A stretch of DNA of 64,000 nt, taken from contig VXBM01000017.1 in assembly GCA_013400155.1 (NCBI GenBank), positions 2,199,674 to 2,263,673 of the forward strand, read 5' to 3'. A program made the translations under genes and the position numbers. The DNA is from Helopsaltes ochotensis. Lineage: Eukaryota > Chordata > Aves > Passeriformes > Locustellidae. The notes beneath the pieces are model-generated. The model was not told where the DNA came from and ran no database searches. It saw only the letters and a list, made by a program, of their open reading frames with translations. Positions 10,701 to 24,900 of this stretch are shown here, piece after piece; position 1 is the stretch's first letter, and each line of letters opens with the position of its first letter.

Positions 10701-13700
10701 GCTTTGGTGCTTAAGTGTCAGACACAAGAGTGTTTCATACAAATCACCCTATAAATCCTGGAGCCATACTAATAGGTTGAAGGCTCAGGCTCTGTTCAGT
10801 TCCTTGGAGGTGCACTCTTAGGTCCCATATCTCATCTGGTCTATGTATACTTCTCACGAGACCTTGACTAGGCAAACAAATGCTTTGCTCCCATCAGACC
10901 ACAGTTCCCATCACTTCTTATATCTGGACTTCAGCATCCTTGGCCTTGATCTTAACTCTGCTTGCCTCTGGCCCTTTAGGCTGGGGATCCACAGCAGACT
11001 CTTGTCGCTAGGAGCTGGCTCCCCCTGAACTGTCAGTACTTTGTTCCTGGTCCTAATTGCAGGGTATGCCTGCTCATAGTCTGATTGAGATCCTCACACA
11101 CCATGCTAGACATGCCTTCTCTTCATCTCGCTATTGCTTTTCCCTAGTCTCTCGATTTTTATAAGAGGGATCTCATCTGTTTCCTGCTCACTTCCAGCAT
11201 GCTCAGCTTCTCCCTCTCTGCAGCTGCCTGGGGTGGGAGGAAGCAGAGGTGCACCAGGTGATGTGACAGGGAAAAGCAACCACAACCCTGCTACATCATC
11301 TTTTGGAGCTACACCATGCCTCAAAATCCATCAGGTACATGAAGGATTCCCACGTGCTTCCAAGCTTGCACAAACTGTTCCCCTAAAGTGTAATTTGTAC
11401 TCAGGAAGGCACATGAGATGACTGGAGAAATAAAACAACACCTGTAAAGTGCTGTGAAAACAGCTGCTGGAAGCAAGTAGAGAGGAGGTAAAGTTTAGCA
11501 TCAGCCTAGTTACTGCAAACAGGTGCCATATAATGGTAGCTGCATTTCTCAACTTCTCACCTGAAGATATAAATCACATTAATTTCTCAGATGATTATCA
11601 AAATGAAGCTAGAGACTTCTTAAATTTAGATGTAACTACCTCATGCAAAGGGAAAGGAGAGGCAAAGGGCTCTGATTTTAAGCAATAAAGCAGCACATTG
11701 TGTTTGTTCTCACTCTGTCCCTCCATAAGCCACTACCCTGTGGCAGGCAGTGTCTCCCTTGATGAATGATGAATGAAGGTTTAAAGTACAGGGAATTTGA
11801 ATAGCATCTCAAGGAGCACAACTGGATGTCACACCAGACACTGGGCACTCTGGCCAAATGTCAAGCATGGTGCTAAACCAATCCAGAGGAATTAATGTGT
11901 GAGAAAAATACTCCTCCTTGTACAATCTGCAATGAGCAGGGCTTGGCAACACCAAGAGACCAGCTCCTCTGTGGCACCTGCACTCGTGCAGGGTGGGTGT
12001 GATGTGTTGGACAGATGGTCAGCTGTGATAGTAGCATTTGACACCCGCCAGCTTTGTGCAGATGTAAATGCCTTCACCAGGCATGAAGCTCTGTGATGGT
12101 GCCCAGAGCAGGCAGTGGGTGTTTACAGTTTAATTGTGCTTATTTTGCACTGGAACTGCTCCAGGGATTTGCTCTTGAATCACCAGCATGGAAGGGTGAG
12201 GGCAGGATCTGGGCTGGACATCACTCTGGTGTATCATCCCACCTCAGTGAAGGATGCAGTGCTTTTGTGGCAGTAGAAAGCATATGTCATGCTCTTGCAG
12301 TAGATATAAATGAGGGAGAATCAGAGCTGTGAAACAGGGATAATGCAAAGTATACATTGTGGTTATATGGATGCAAGCAAGAGGAAAACAGGAGACTTTA
12401 GGCCAGAGGAATGCCATACATGCCCTAACTCCAAGCAGGATATAAAGACTGTTTATCGCCTATGGGAATGTAGCAGCAGTCTTCTACTGGACCTTCCTAA
12501 CAGTGCTGGGGATTAACACTTACTGCTTTCAACCCACTTATCTCACTGCAAAGTTTTATATGCATTTGGTGCAAGAAAAAACAACAGCAAAATCTAGAGA
12601 AAAAGGAAAATTGCAATCTCCTGATGTTCCTTTGTATCAACTTTGCTTGCAATTCTCTGTGCAGATGATTTTCTACTATAATCACAACCGCGTGGTGTTT
12701 ATTTTTCTCCTCACTAGACTCTAGGTTGATTCAATGGACAACTTGATTTTGATCCAAGAGGGATTCAATCTTCCAGTGTGAAATAGAAAGACAATGTTTT
12801 CTGGAGGATTTTTGCCTTATTCAGAAGCTGAAAGGTATGTGTATCTTTGAGTATTTCAGTAAAACGAGGTATGTTTCCTTCATCCTACAACCAGAACCCA
12901 ACTGGGTAGGCAGGAAAAAGAGGGAGAGTCGCCTCATAATGAACAGGAGTTAAGGGGAGTTATTTATATGTACAAAGCTGCACCAAATGCAGGTTATCAA
13001 CCCTATTTCTGTCATTAAACAGGAAATTAATTTCCTTGCTCTTTGATTCAGTTGAGTTTCCTATACATATTAAATAGCTACTTCCCAGAATTCTGTAAAT
13101 AGCTTTCTAGACTTTGTGGTTTTTCCTACTACTTCTTGTTTCATGCATACTATTATTTCGCTTCTGTATTTTCTGAAGCATTCTAGGAAATATATAGTAC
13201 AGCCTAGAGGACACTGGGATGAATGATTAAGAAGGTGCAGAAGGAGGGTGTAAAACAGAGCAAGACCTAAGATAGCTTTTGAGGCATTACTGACAAACAG
13301 GATATTGAGAAGGTTTTATGAATTGAATCAAAAAGCAATAGGAGGAGGAAGAGGAACTGCATGTTTAATTGAACAAAGAGGAGGAAGATGTGAACTGCTT
13401 ATGGAGTGCCTGTCTTCCTGGACATTGAGACAGTGACTGCAGGAGACCTCCTGCAGGAGACTGGAGGTGCAACCTTTTCCCCTCTCCTCAGGGATGGCAG
13501 AAGTGCTATCTGAGACTCTGCCCTCTGGGCCTTTGGCTATTAATAACCGCAGGATGCCTGTGCGAGCAGCCTTCAGGAGTCAAATTCACAGCACTTTGCA
13601 TCAGCACTTTGTGCTGGGCAGAGCTTCCCTGCACCCAGGCACCCTGGGAGAGTGGGGCTGCTGGACAAGCCTCCCCAAGCAGCACCCAGAGACAGCACCC

Positions 13701-15890
13701 AGAGACAGGCTGGGAGGAAGGAGCCACTGCTGAGCTCTGGGGCAGGTGACTGAGGTGGTCTGAGCCTGGCACTGCAAGCCTGAGGTGAGTTGACTGGGCA
13801 GCAAAACAGTGCAGGTGCTGGAGAAGTAAAGACTCGTTTGGCTTGCAGCACCAATGACTGCTGCAGAGATCAAAGCACAAAAAGATAGAGAAATTGAACC
13901 AGGGGACAGAGCTGAGGGGGAAAATCCCTGGTTTTATGTAGAGATAATCAGGATGGGGTCTGAGGCTCCAGCAGCTTCTGGGAGGGCTTGAGAGAGTAGT
14001 ACCACGTAACTCTGGACCCTGTCCATAGTGAGAGACTGCTGTCCCTTTCCTTATGCTAGACCAATTGCATGCAGTGGGTTTTTCAATCTTCAGTCCTGCT
14101 GGATTAATAAAGAAGGACAGCAGAATGGGATGGACTTGTCCTCACTACTGCTTGGGAATTAGTGTGATGAGCACAGCTCCCCACCGTGGCTGTCTCTTTC
14201 TGCCTTGCCCCAGGGAATCCATGTTTGCGGCATACAGATGATTTCTCTCTGTTTTGCCAGTTTTAGGAGCCATCAGATGGGCCATAACCTCTCACCTCTG
14301 CTGTCTCCTGGCAGCATTGCCCCTTTCCTGTCAAGCAGGGCCTGCTTCTTTTATACGGCCAAGCAGATGTCTGGCTGCTTGAGGAGAATGTGCAGCGCGT
14401 GCGTCATGGCTGCACCTGCTCACACTTGCTCTGGGAATACCCCAGGATGGGCTCGTTTATGATGTGAACTGCACAGGCAGCATCTCAGTAAAAGGACAAG
14501 CTTTCAAATGTGAAAGAAAAACAAATCCAGGGGAGTATCTGCCAATGTGATTGGCACTGTTTTGCTGCGGCTGGGCTTCTTTTAACAGTTATCACCACTC
14601 CATCACATAAAAGTCATGTTGCAAAAGAAGTAATGGTTGAATGATACTTCAGAATACACCGGAGATAAAAATGTCTTGATCAGAAGAGTAGTATACAAAC
14701 TCCTAGTTACAGCTGTTTTCTTGCTAGTTTTAAAATATAACTCATAGTTCAATGCTTTTCAGTTCTGAAATCTTAAGCAAGTAAAATACAAAGAATCACA
14801 AGGACAGAGGTAGTTAGTTACTGCTGCTGCTGAAGCCAATGGGTCTTTGCCCATTTTTCTTTGTGTTGTATTGCAATGTGTTAGGTGGGGATCTGTCCCC
14901 TATATGCTGCTGTTTGGGCATGGACAGTGCTGAAGTGAAGGCAAGATGTTTGCTCTACTTACATTATGTGTAATAACCCCTAAGGACTCTCAGAAGCTGC
15001 CTGAAATGGAATTGCTGAGATTACTCCTGATTTTCCTTGGCTTTGCAGTTCAGATCTCTCATACTATCTAGGGACAGAGATGAGGAACACTGTACCAGAA
15101 GAAATCTCCCTCTTCTCCTCTTTCCCCATTCAAAATGGTATGGGATAAGATCAATACGTAAGATACAGATGCAAGTGACTTCAAACAAATTGGGTGAACA
15201 ACTTGAACAGGTTTTCCTGTGCCTTCCTCCTCCAGCTTTTCTGTAACAAAACAGTAGCAGTCATAAAAGACAGAACTACTTGGAATTTTGTTTTGTGTCT
15301 TTTTTTTCCCCCTTCCAAGCTTACAGTCTGGTGACTTTCCGAATACCTATTCTGATTCTAAAAGGACTATCTAAATATCCAAACCAAAACTGCACATGAT
15401 GCAAAGTGCTCCAAATAACTCATGGACAGACCTGAAATCTTTATCCAGAAGTATATATTACCATCTAATGATAATTACATGTTGTTATAACATTGCATCA
15501 TAGAGCAAATTTTTAAAGTGACATCCTGTTACTGTAGCACAAGACAATAACGGAGTACCCCTACAGCACATGTGGATTCTGGGAGACTGCCTTGTTGCAA
15601 TTAAATTGCCTTTTTTGGATGACAGTGCTATGTGGTACCTTGGCAGTGCTTCTGCTGGGATCTGCCACCATATTTTGTCAGAATGCTGAGTCTCCAGAGA
15701 ACCCCAGAAAGGCCTGCTGATGATATCCTGTATAGGATGATACCTTCCACTAGCTCCATCATGGGGAAGGGATAGAAAAGAACCTGTGTGTGAAATGAAG
15801 GCTGTGTATCTTTTACCTGTAGATGGCAACTAAAAGAGAGGCAAGAAATACATTTCCAGTGTTTCATTCTCCATTTCCTTGTGTGTTTAG
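7741..15890. other. SYNPO2L-MYOZ1 intergenic region, including the unplaced MYOZ1 promoter
   Basis: No coding exon was recognised on either strand. The region should contain the MYOZ1 promoter and non-coding first exon, because the coding exon at 15891 starts at a splice acceptor. I could not place either. A CpG-dense patch lies at about 8995-9365. A T-only CArG-like string (CCTTTTTTGG, 15609-15618) lies about 270 bases upstream of the exon. It satisfies the CC(A/T)6GG pattern but is weak evidence by itself. A short duplicated 13-base unit occurs near 13680-13707. Confidence 0.55.
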
Positions 15891-15992
15891 AGCAAAGCAG
15901 AGAACTCTTTGTGGGAATGCCCCTTGCAGGGACTCCTGCTCCTGTTAAAAGGAAAAAGTCCACTAAACTCATTGGGAAGCTGACACATGAAG
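15891..15992 (+). CDS. MYOZ1: MYOZ1 exon 2: 5' UTR tail and first coding exon
   Basis: The acceptor is gtgtgtttag at 15881-15890. It is followed by 26 bases of 5' UTR and the ATG at 15917. Coding runs MPLAGTPAPVKRKKS...LTHE and ends after one base of the next codon at 15992, before GTAAGA. The exon number assumes one upstream non-coding exon, as in mammals. Confidence 0.85.
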
Positions 15993-18900
15993 GTAAGATA
16001 TACAAAACTGCACACGTAAGAATTGTTTGGATTTCAACCTGAATTTCAGCCTTTAAAATTTCACACCTTGTCTGACTGAACTCCCAAAGAAAGACATGCA
16101 GTGAACATGCCAGGAGGCAGAGCCACAAATTTTACTGAAGCCCAGCCTTCAACCACATCACATTTTCTATCTTACAGCTGAAAAGCATTGCACACATTCA
16201 GGTCAAAAGTCGACCTAGATTACACTCTGTAAACTTGTATTCTCCTGCAGCATTAATGTGGATGCATACCAGTGTAAATTGACAAAAAACATGATCTTTT
16301 ACAGGTGTCAATATTGCAGTGCCTAGATATATTCTATGTTGCTCTCTCTCTTATAACCTTTGTTTCATCATTATTTTCTCTCTGTATGAGAGAGTTTCTT
16401 TGATTCCAGCACTCGTTAGCTGAAAATGACAGTCTCTTAGAGAAGTTAATAGAGCAGGAAGAACATAACCTGGAATGTTTTTCTTTCTACCGAACTTGTG
16501 TGTATTGGGTAGGGTAACTTTTAAGTAACTGTGATGTCCTTATCTTTTCTTTACTTTTGACAGCACAAGGAAGGTTTTAGAGGTTTGGAAAAGTAGTCAT
16601 TTTAGGCAGTACCAAGAAATCCTGCTGCACTGACTGAGATGCTTCAGATAGGGGAGACACCCATCTAGCTCCACACCTATGCAACTTCTCTCTGCAGATT
16701 TGCCTTGATTGCAATCCAGAGTAAATCCCAAACATCTGTATCCAACGTGCCATCAATGTAAAAACTTGGTGCATAGATAGTTTCCTAAAATCTTAATTTA
16801 GAAGATAATTTGGATGTTTTGAAGTCACCACTGATGCTAGGAAACAATAGATAAAAGACAAGGACCAGAATCCTTCCTAAAGTGTCCCACTGTATATGTT
16901 TTGTAGCTATGCCACAAGAGGTGTCCAAGCTGAACTTGGGGAAGAAGATCAGCATCCCCAGAGATGTGATGTTAGAAGAGCTTTCTCTCCTCACTAACAA
17001 AGGATCCAAAATGTTCAAATTACGTCAACTGAGAGTGGAGAAGTTCATTTATGAAAATAACCCTGATGCCTTCACTGACAATTCTGTGGTAAGCTGAAGA
17101 TTAAGACTAAAATGCTACTCCATACACTCAGGGAAAACAGGAATGGAGTGTGCCAAAGCTCTCTTTTGTTTAAATGTGTGTGGGCAGGGGCTAGGGAGAG
17201 TCTACTAGCAAAGAAGTGAAGGTAGAAAACAAAATTACATAAATACACAAGTTTTATTTCCTTTTGGCAGCAGCATTAGTTTCCTCTGGCAAATATTTGG
17301 TATCGCACATACAGAAGCATGACAAAATTCAATACTGAGTGATGAAGGAAGGCTGCATGTTTGGCAGGTGTTCAGACCTCGGGGCAGGGCTAATTGGTTT
17401 TGTACCCATTCCATTTCTTCTTTGCATGATGGCAATGATCCATCCAGGTTTGACTTCAGCTCCAGTAGATGCAGTTCTAATTTTAGTCTAGGGATACTTT
17501 TATGCTTTCAGCTGGACAGAGTTCTCTGCTAATATCTGCAAGTTCCACAAGCGAAACCTCTAACCTGACTTTGAAATATTTTCAGTTAATTTGCTAGAGC
17601 CCGGTTTGTTTTCTTCTAAAACATTTTCCTTTCTGATATGGTGCATAAATACATTCTTTTTATTTGCCCTTTCCCCTGCATTAGTAGTTATTTAAACTTC
17701 TTTCTTGTCCTGGCTAGTTGCAAGTGTAAAGTCTTTTGAAGACACCTAAACTATTACAAATGAAACTCTCTATTTACATGATTATCAGAATTCAGTAAAA
17801 CAAATAGGAAATGTTTAATGTTCATATGCATTTTGATGTACCACCTCATCTTCTGATGTCCTTTAAAGTTGGTTTGGTGATATTTTATCCCCTTATAGCA
17901 TCTGTTTTCCAGTCCAAGGAAACTCAAGGAAAACAATAAAAGTTAATCTGAAGAATATGTTTTGCCAAACAAAAACCACACTATCGTTTAACACTCTGAT
18001 GTTTTCAAAAGCAGCAGTAAGAAAATATCTGTGGTTTGCTTCTAAAAATGACAACTTAAAAATCAGACTCTGGAAAGAGGCGTAACTTTAAAAAAAAAAA
18101 TTAAAATTACAACAGTAAGATTACAGATTAGGAATGACAGACCAGAGATATAGCAAGCATATCTCATGATGTTAAACGTTGGGCAGCTTCTTCATCTCTT
18201 TGTGTTTTAAGTAGTTCATTTCTTCAGTGAATTATCTCCTAGAAATAATGTGAGAATGAATGGTATGTTGAACTTCGGACTCCACAGATTAATATCCTAG
18301 AGAAATGCATGCTGTTTTTATAAATACTCAGCAATCTCAGAGCTCCTAAAACATATGAGGACCAATCATATGTGAGAACCTGCTGCAGTGAGTAGTGAGA
18401 AGGTAATAATTGGATGGAATAAAAAGGCTAAAGTCCAAAGTCTCAAAAATATGAGGGTGTCACTAAAGAATGTCCAATCAGAACAATCCAAAAAAAAAAA
18501 GTTGTGACAAACTGACTCAAGATTGGACATGCACAGTCACTCCATGACCAATACAACAAATGCTGATGACTGTTGCTTCTCTTTTGTTAGCTGCTTTTCC
18601 TACTTTGTTTATTCATCTCCACACCCTTTCTGTAGTGAATCTTTTTCTTTTGTTAGAACACATCTGCTCCCAAGATCTTTCAGCATGACTGCTAAGATCC
18701 TGTGCCATGGAGAAATGTATTGGGGGTTAGAAAATATTCTAAAAACCTAGGATTTGCTTTATGGCTTTGCTGTAGGAGAATGGCATGGTTTCCAAACACC
18801 AGCTGGCATTTTGCTTAAAATCCTCCATGATTCACTTCCAGGTCTTCTCCCCACATCCATGGTACAGATAACAAAATTCCATTGGTCAGTGCAGGAAGAC

Positions 18901-21900
18901 TTTGGTCTGCCCTACGGCCCTTGCTTGAGGTCACTTTAGCAAGATCAAAACGTAATTGTCACTGTTTTCTGGCTGCTCCATGTGCTCGCTGGTTGCATCC
19001 ACTGCCTTTGTGGGAAACTTCTCATCACTGCAGGCAGCAGAGTGAGCAGCTTTGCTGCAGTCAGGTCATTAAGAAAAGCTGAGCAATCGCAGCGCAATCG
19101 CAGCAACTGAGTCATCCTCTGGAGAGCTGGGTGCTCTTGAGCAGGTAAAGGCAACAGATCTGAAACCTGTTATCTTCCAAACCATCAGGACAGCGCCTGA
19201 CCTTAGCACCAAATAACTTTCATCAAAAAGCCCTTTTGATTGCAGTATCTGATTAGATTTCTTTACCTTTCTTGCTCTTCTATCTGCTCAAAGGCAGATG
19301 CAGAAAAGAACGCTTAAACAAAAGATAACTGTGCGAGGAAGATAATGGCAGAGTAAGAAGTCCTACTGCTACACCCAGTTACTTCCCCCTCCCAATTAAC
19401 TTCCATGTACTTTGCTCCCTATCCCAAAGAAGTTCCTGTGTCTTTGAGGCTGTGGGACAGAGAAGGAATCTGAAGCTGGTGGTGTGTCTTCTGCTCTCAT
19501 ATCATAGATTTCTTAACTGTCTTGTCTTAAAATATTCTCAGGACACACTTAAGAAAGCAGGGCAAGGCAGGTCTGGTGTACGGATTGTTTCTTTCCCACA
19601 AAGGAAGTTTACCAGCGAGATAATGTAATAGAAAAACACACAAAGAGAAAGGTTATTAAAAATAAATCCAAACCATATAAGGGGTCCCAGAATAGCCTGT
19701 GCTGTAGCCATATACCTTCCACACAAGGGAGAAGATCTCAGCAGTCATGTGTCATTGACCCACCCTTCTGCTTCTCTCCTCCTCCTTTTCCTCCAGCCAA
19801 AAATCCACACTGGACAATCAGATCACTCTTCTTACTTGTAGCAAAGATATATATTGTGTGTACATGAATGTCAGACAGCTCCATGCAAAAGTGAAAACCT
19901 GTCACTCTCTCTGTCACTGCTGCAGCTCTACCCATCCAGTTAAAGGCAAACAGTAGCTAAACCCCCAGTCAAAAGGACTGACCATTCCCATGAGTAAAAT
20001 AAAATGCACTGCCTACTGTGGAGCTGTTTTCAATACTGTGACTCTCTTTGTTTGCATATGTACAGTACAAGGGGAAGGTTTTAGGGAGGGGTAAGTTCGA
20101 CACCAATATCCTGCCAAACAGGGAGAATTTGGGCAATATCCTCATTTGGTGCTGTGCTGGAAAAGCTGGTTTCTTCTGAACCCTGCCTAGTAAACCAGAT
20201 GTAGGATTTCTTCTCCTCACCCCAGGCTGTGTGCCACCCACAGAAACTGTGATTCTCTCCATGTCTCAGAGGATATTTTTACTTCATTGTGGAGCTGCAA
20301 GATACAATTTATTACTGACTGAAGACCATGATGAAATCCTATCTTGTTATGTGCTCTATTACTGTATCATCTGGCCAACTAGAGAACGAGGGAAATCATT
20401 ACATTTATTTTTAATGGTGAAACTGAACCATGGGGAAGATTACCATGGGGAGTTACCCAAAATCACAGACAGGGTCTCAGTCTTGTCTTTGGATGTCCTA
20501 AATCCCACTTCACTGTTCAGCAGTTAAAAGATCAGCAATTCACAAACCTTTCCTTCAGAATGCTAAATTTATTTGGCCTCAAACACATTAAGATCATGTG
20601 AAACAATATTTCTCAACCCTCCAGCCTCACTCATTATTTATTAGTCCTCCACCTAACTCCTTTCAAGATCCCACCTCTGCTTTTGAACCTCAGTGTAAGA
20701 CCTTGCTGTCATCAAGTGGAAATTTTCTAACACCTTGCTGTCACGCATTAAGGGGAAACTGAAAACAAAGCCATAGTTATGTGTCTCGGATGTTGCCATT
20801 ATTCTTTCTTCTAGTGAGAATCCTTAAATATAGTCCTTCTGCTAGCCTATGGCTTGATTTGGGTTACATGGAGCAGACTTTCTCCCCCTCCTTTTTATGT
20901 TTTATTATCGGATCTTAAATTAAATCAATTAGGAAAGTGAAATAACCAATATCTAAACAGACAATTATGAGCACTAGTACTTCTAAACCCACATCGACCC
21001 ACAACCAAAATCCCCACCTTGGTGCTTTCTTGCACTCATCCACAAGTCAAAATAAATGCAGCTTCCAATCATGGCAAAGCTTGTATGAAAACAAACTGAA
21101 ATGTGTTGGCAATTTCTGCTGGACTTCAGGTCTTTTTTAAGCTGATGCCAACTGTGAAACAAAATCTAAGAAGTCAAAAGAATTGGATTACTGCTCTTCT
21201 GGATAATGGCAGGAGTTACTCAGTACTCTTTTTGGTGTTGGACGAGAACTCAGAGCAGGCAGAAAATGGAAGTGATTATGTTACAAACCAAAAGTGATGC
21301 TTCACAGCAGATAGTAGTACACAACCAACCTGCCTCAGAGATCTTACATGATAAATAGCCAGGCATGATACAATGCCTGAAGGAAAACAATTATGGAGGA
21401 ACAAAGATGTTATCATGCAGCTGCTTGGTTTATTACAGGAGTGTGCACTGATGGCTCTGTATGCCCTTTAATGTACTTAGATGAGTGTCAATCAAGATCC
21501 ATGGAGGTAAGGTTAAAGGGGAAATGTTAGGACAGTATTTTTTTCTAGGAGTTCTGTTCCTCATGGTATGTTAAACCTCTTAAACAAACATTGCAGGACA
21601 ATTGCAGGCTAAAATACAAGTCTCATGTTATGACCTAAGTGGAGTGAGCCAGGTGAGACTAACTTCTCTAGCAAAATGAGCCTTACTGCACTGGAGCTGG
21701 ATTGGTGCAGAAGACCTAGAGGTCCCACTATACCCAAAGCTGTGTAAGAGTGAACATGGAGTCCAATGCAGTCTTATTCAAGAAGTGACTTGTGTGGAAA
21801 AAGCAGAATAACAAAAAAAGAAAAGTGCCTTTTATTTTCCACAACAAATTGTTGGAGCACTGTCAGAAAACTCTGGACCAAAATTCTGAAACACAATTTC

Positions 21901-24900
21901 TTTCACCCATGAAGATGATGGCAAAGGTGATACAAAATATCCAAATAAAATATATCTATTTTTGGCATTAGATAGCATTAGATAAACATTTCTGTTATTT
22001 AGATGGATAAATTCAAGCACAGAGGCAAAAAATATTTTGCCTAAGATTAAACAGCAAGTCAGAAATGGATCTGGAAATAGAAAGTAGGAGCTCAACCTGC
22101 TGTGCCTCTTGGGGTAGCAAGTTTTAAAAAAATAGTGTAAGATGCTTCAACAGCTTCTTATTTTCATCCTTTTTTAAAAAGTGAGTCATAGATTTAAGGC
22201 TATGCAATTCCAAATGAAGGGCTGAGGCCCACGCTTTGATAAAAACAGCAGGCAGTCTATGAGACTCCCCAAGTGTCTGAATTTTAAATCTCCCATCTCA
22301 CCATTAAGGAGCATTTGAGTGGCTGCCACAGAGACAACGCAGTCCAGTAACTTCAGAAGTGTTAGTAACTATATAGGCATCAAACATTTGGGGAGCTCTT
22401 TATCAGTGAGGTGGAAATAGAAACACATTTGGTGGTCTCAATCATTTTCTTCAGGGCACAGCGAGGAGCTGAAGGGGAGCACACAGTGTCTCTCCCGAGG
22501 ACTGCTTGCAGTGACGTCAGGGCCTTGAGATACATAGAGATCTCAGCTCCATTAGCTGGATCATCTTTCATTATCTAGTTTTTATTAGGCACATGCTCTA
22601 GAGAATTCAGAATTTGTCCACCTAAGCACTCAGCCTGCAGGAGCAGGCAGTTGCTAGCACTAAGGACTTCAAAGACATGAGCCCAATTTGCTTAGCCAAC
22701 CCAGGGGACACATCACGTGAACTTGCAACAAATGTTCTCCTATTAGAAAGGATCTAGGGATGCCCAGGGACTGATAATACTCACTGCACAGACAGGAGGA
22801 GCTGTGTGATCAGTCCTCAGACCCAACAGGAGAAGGTTGTCAGCCACCTCAATTGACATTCCTGGATTTCTCTCCAGGAGCTCCCACCAACATGGTCAAT
22901 CAATACTAACTGGAAGGCTGGTTTTATGATGTGAATATGCATTTATGTAAAAGTCCACATGCTGTTAGCAGTGGCCCAAGACATGCATTCTCCTAAAGTG
23001 TGAGCTCCAAACCTCTAAAAATCCACTCTAAAACTCTGACCAGAAGTGTGCTCTAAGTACTGAAGACAAAGCTGTACCTACGCAGCTTTGACTATGTTGA
23101 GACTCCTGCTTGAGGCTGTCATTCCTGAGCTCTGGGAAAATCTTTCAAAAATAATAATTTCCCTTTGCCTCATGTTAATCTGAGCTAAGGCAAACAATTG
23201 TGGTGGCCAGAACTAAAGAAAATTATATTTTTGTTCTAGCAGGTGAGTAGACTGGGGTGTTGCATGGAAAACGTGTTTTTCCTGTCTGAATGGAGTTGCC
23301 TGCTTTTAGCAGATCAGATGCTTTCTCAGCAGGTCCATGAAGAATCATGAAGTACCTTAAGGCAAATCAAACTAATTTAATTTGCAGCTAAATAAGATTT
23401 AGGAGTGGCTTTCCTGATACAGACCTTCTGTTTCAGAGAAACTTCATTCCTACTTAGTGATAATACTGCAATTTAAAATAACACCAGATGACAATGATGC
23501 CCCTCCCTAGTCACATCAAATACTGCTCTGAGCAGAAACAAACCAGCCCATTTTACTGCAGGTCATGTTATGCTGATGTTTTGTGACTTTTTTTCTGTTG
23601 CAGGAGAGCATATAAGTAACCACAGGAAAGGAGAAATAAGCATTTAATTATCAGAAAGGGCATACAGCATGGGTGAAACTTCAAAGGAAAACAGATGAAA
23701 ATTCTGTTTTGAAAGTCGTGAGCAAATCAGTAGAAGCATTATCATTGCATATATATTAACATTTTGAAAATAACCTCATTCTGACCCCTAACTCTCAAAA
23801 TACCCTTGTTCAGTTTGCCTTTTTACAGCTACATAGCTGCCATGCATAATTGAGCAGATTGCCCTGTTAGCTCCTGTGTACAGCTTCATGCTCACAATCC
23901 TCTCCCCTCTCAGTGCTTCCTGACATTCACAGGAACATTACCTTCTCTGTTCCTAAAAAGGGAGTTCCCTGCAGCTAGGGGAAGGACAGAGAGTCCCTAA
24001 AGGCCCCGGGGGCACCAGCTCTGCCACTTCAGCCTGCAGCTGGCTGCCTGCCTGGGTTGCAGCCTGGTGACCTGCTGTGAAACCCTGGACACTGTTGTGG
24101 GAGACACAGGGAGCAGAGGGTTAGCTAATTCTGCCTTGAGCCTTGTGGGGTTTTCACTTCTCGACTATTTTTAGCTCACTGAACAGCTGGCCTTGGAAGC
24201 CTGTTTACAGCCTGGAAAGCTTCTTTTTGCTAAACTGTGCTAGGTGTAAGAGCCCTGAGAAAGCATTAACCCTTTGAGAGCCATCTCTGAGGCTGCCTGA
24301 GATTAATGTACACAGGTAGAATGGCAGCACAAGGAACCACAGATACATTCAATGTCATTCACGTGTATTTGTTGCATCTTTGTGCATCTAATTGCCAAAC
24401 TCCTAGTCCAACAGGAAAGACTACATCTGATATATAAGGTTACTTGTATTACATAGCTGTGTGGGCTGTACTACACAAGAGATACCTTTTTAAGTCTGAC
24501 AGGAGTCAAGTTTGATGTCACTTATGACCAATATGTGAAACATTTTTCTGAGCATACTGTATCAGTTTCTATTCCACACAAGCATTTACTAGTTTCTGTG
24601 TGCAAAGACGGGATATTGTGCCAAAATGTACAGCACAAGGTCTATAAATCCTGCATGGATTGTTTGCTCTCTACATACTGCAGAGATTGTGCCTTCTAGA
24701 CTGGACAAGGGAGAGTGAATGGTCTGCAAAATAAGACAAATTTAATTTTACTGATGGATACAACTTTCTTTCTTTCTTACCCTGTTGGTTAGATTTGGTT
24801 TGCTAATTGACATACTGCTACAAAAAATTCTTCCTTTTTGTCATTTCCCCCTTGTGGTCTGCAGGAAGTATTTTCTGTTTTCCCAGGCTGCTATCTCTTC

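Noticed and set aside
15628..16128. 166-codon minus-strand frame
   Set aside because: It overlaps MYOZ1 exon 2 and its flanks in antisense, has no recognisable domain and no splice or promoter support.
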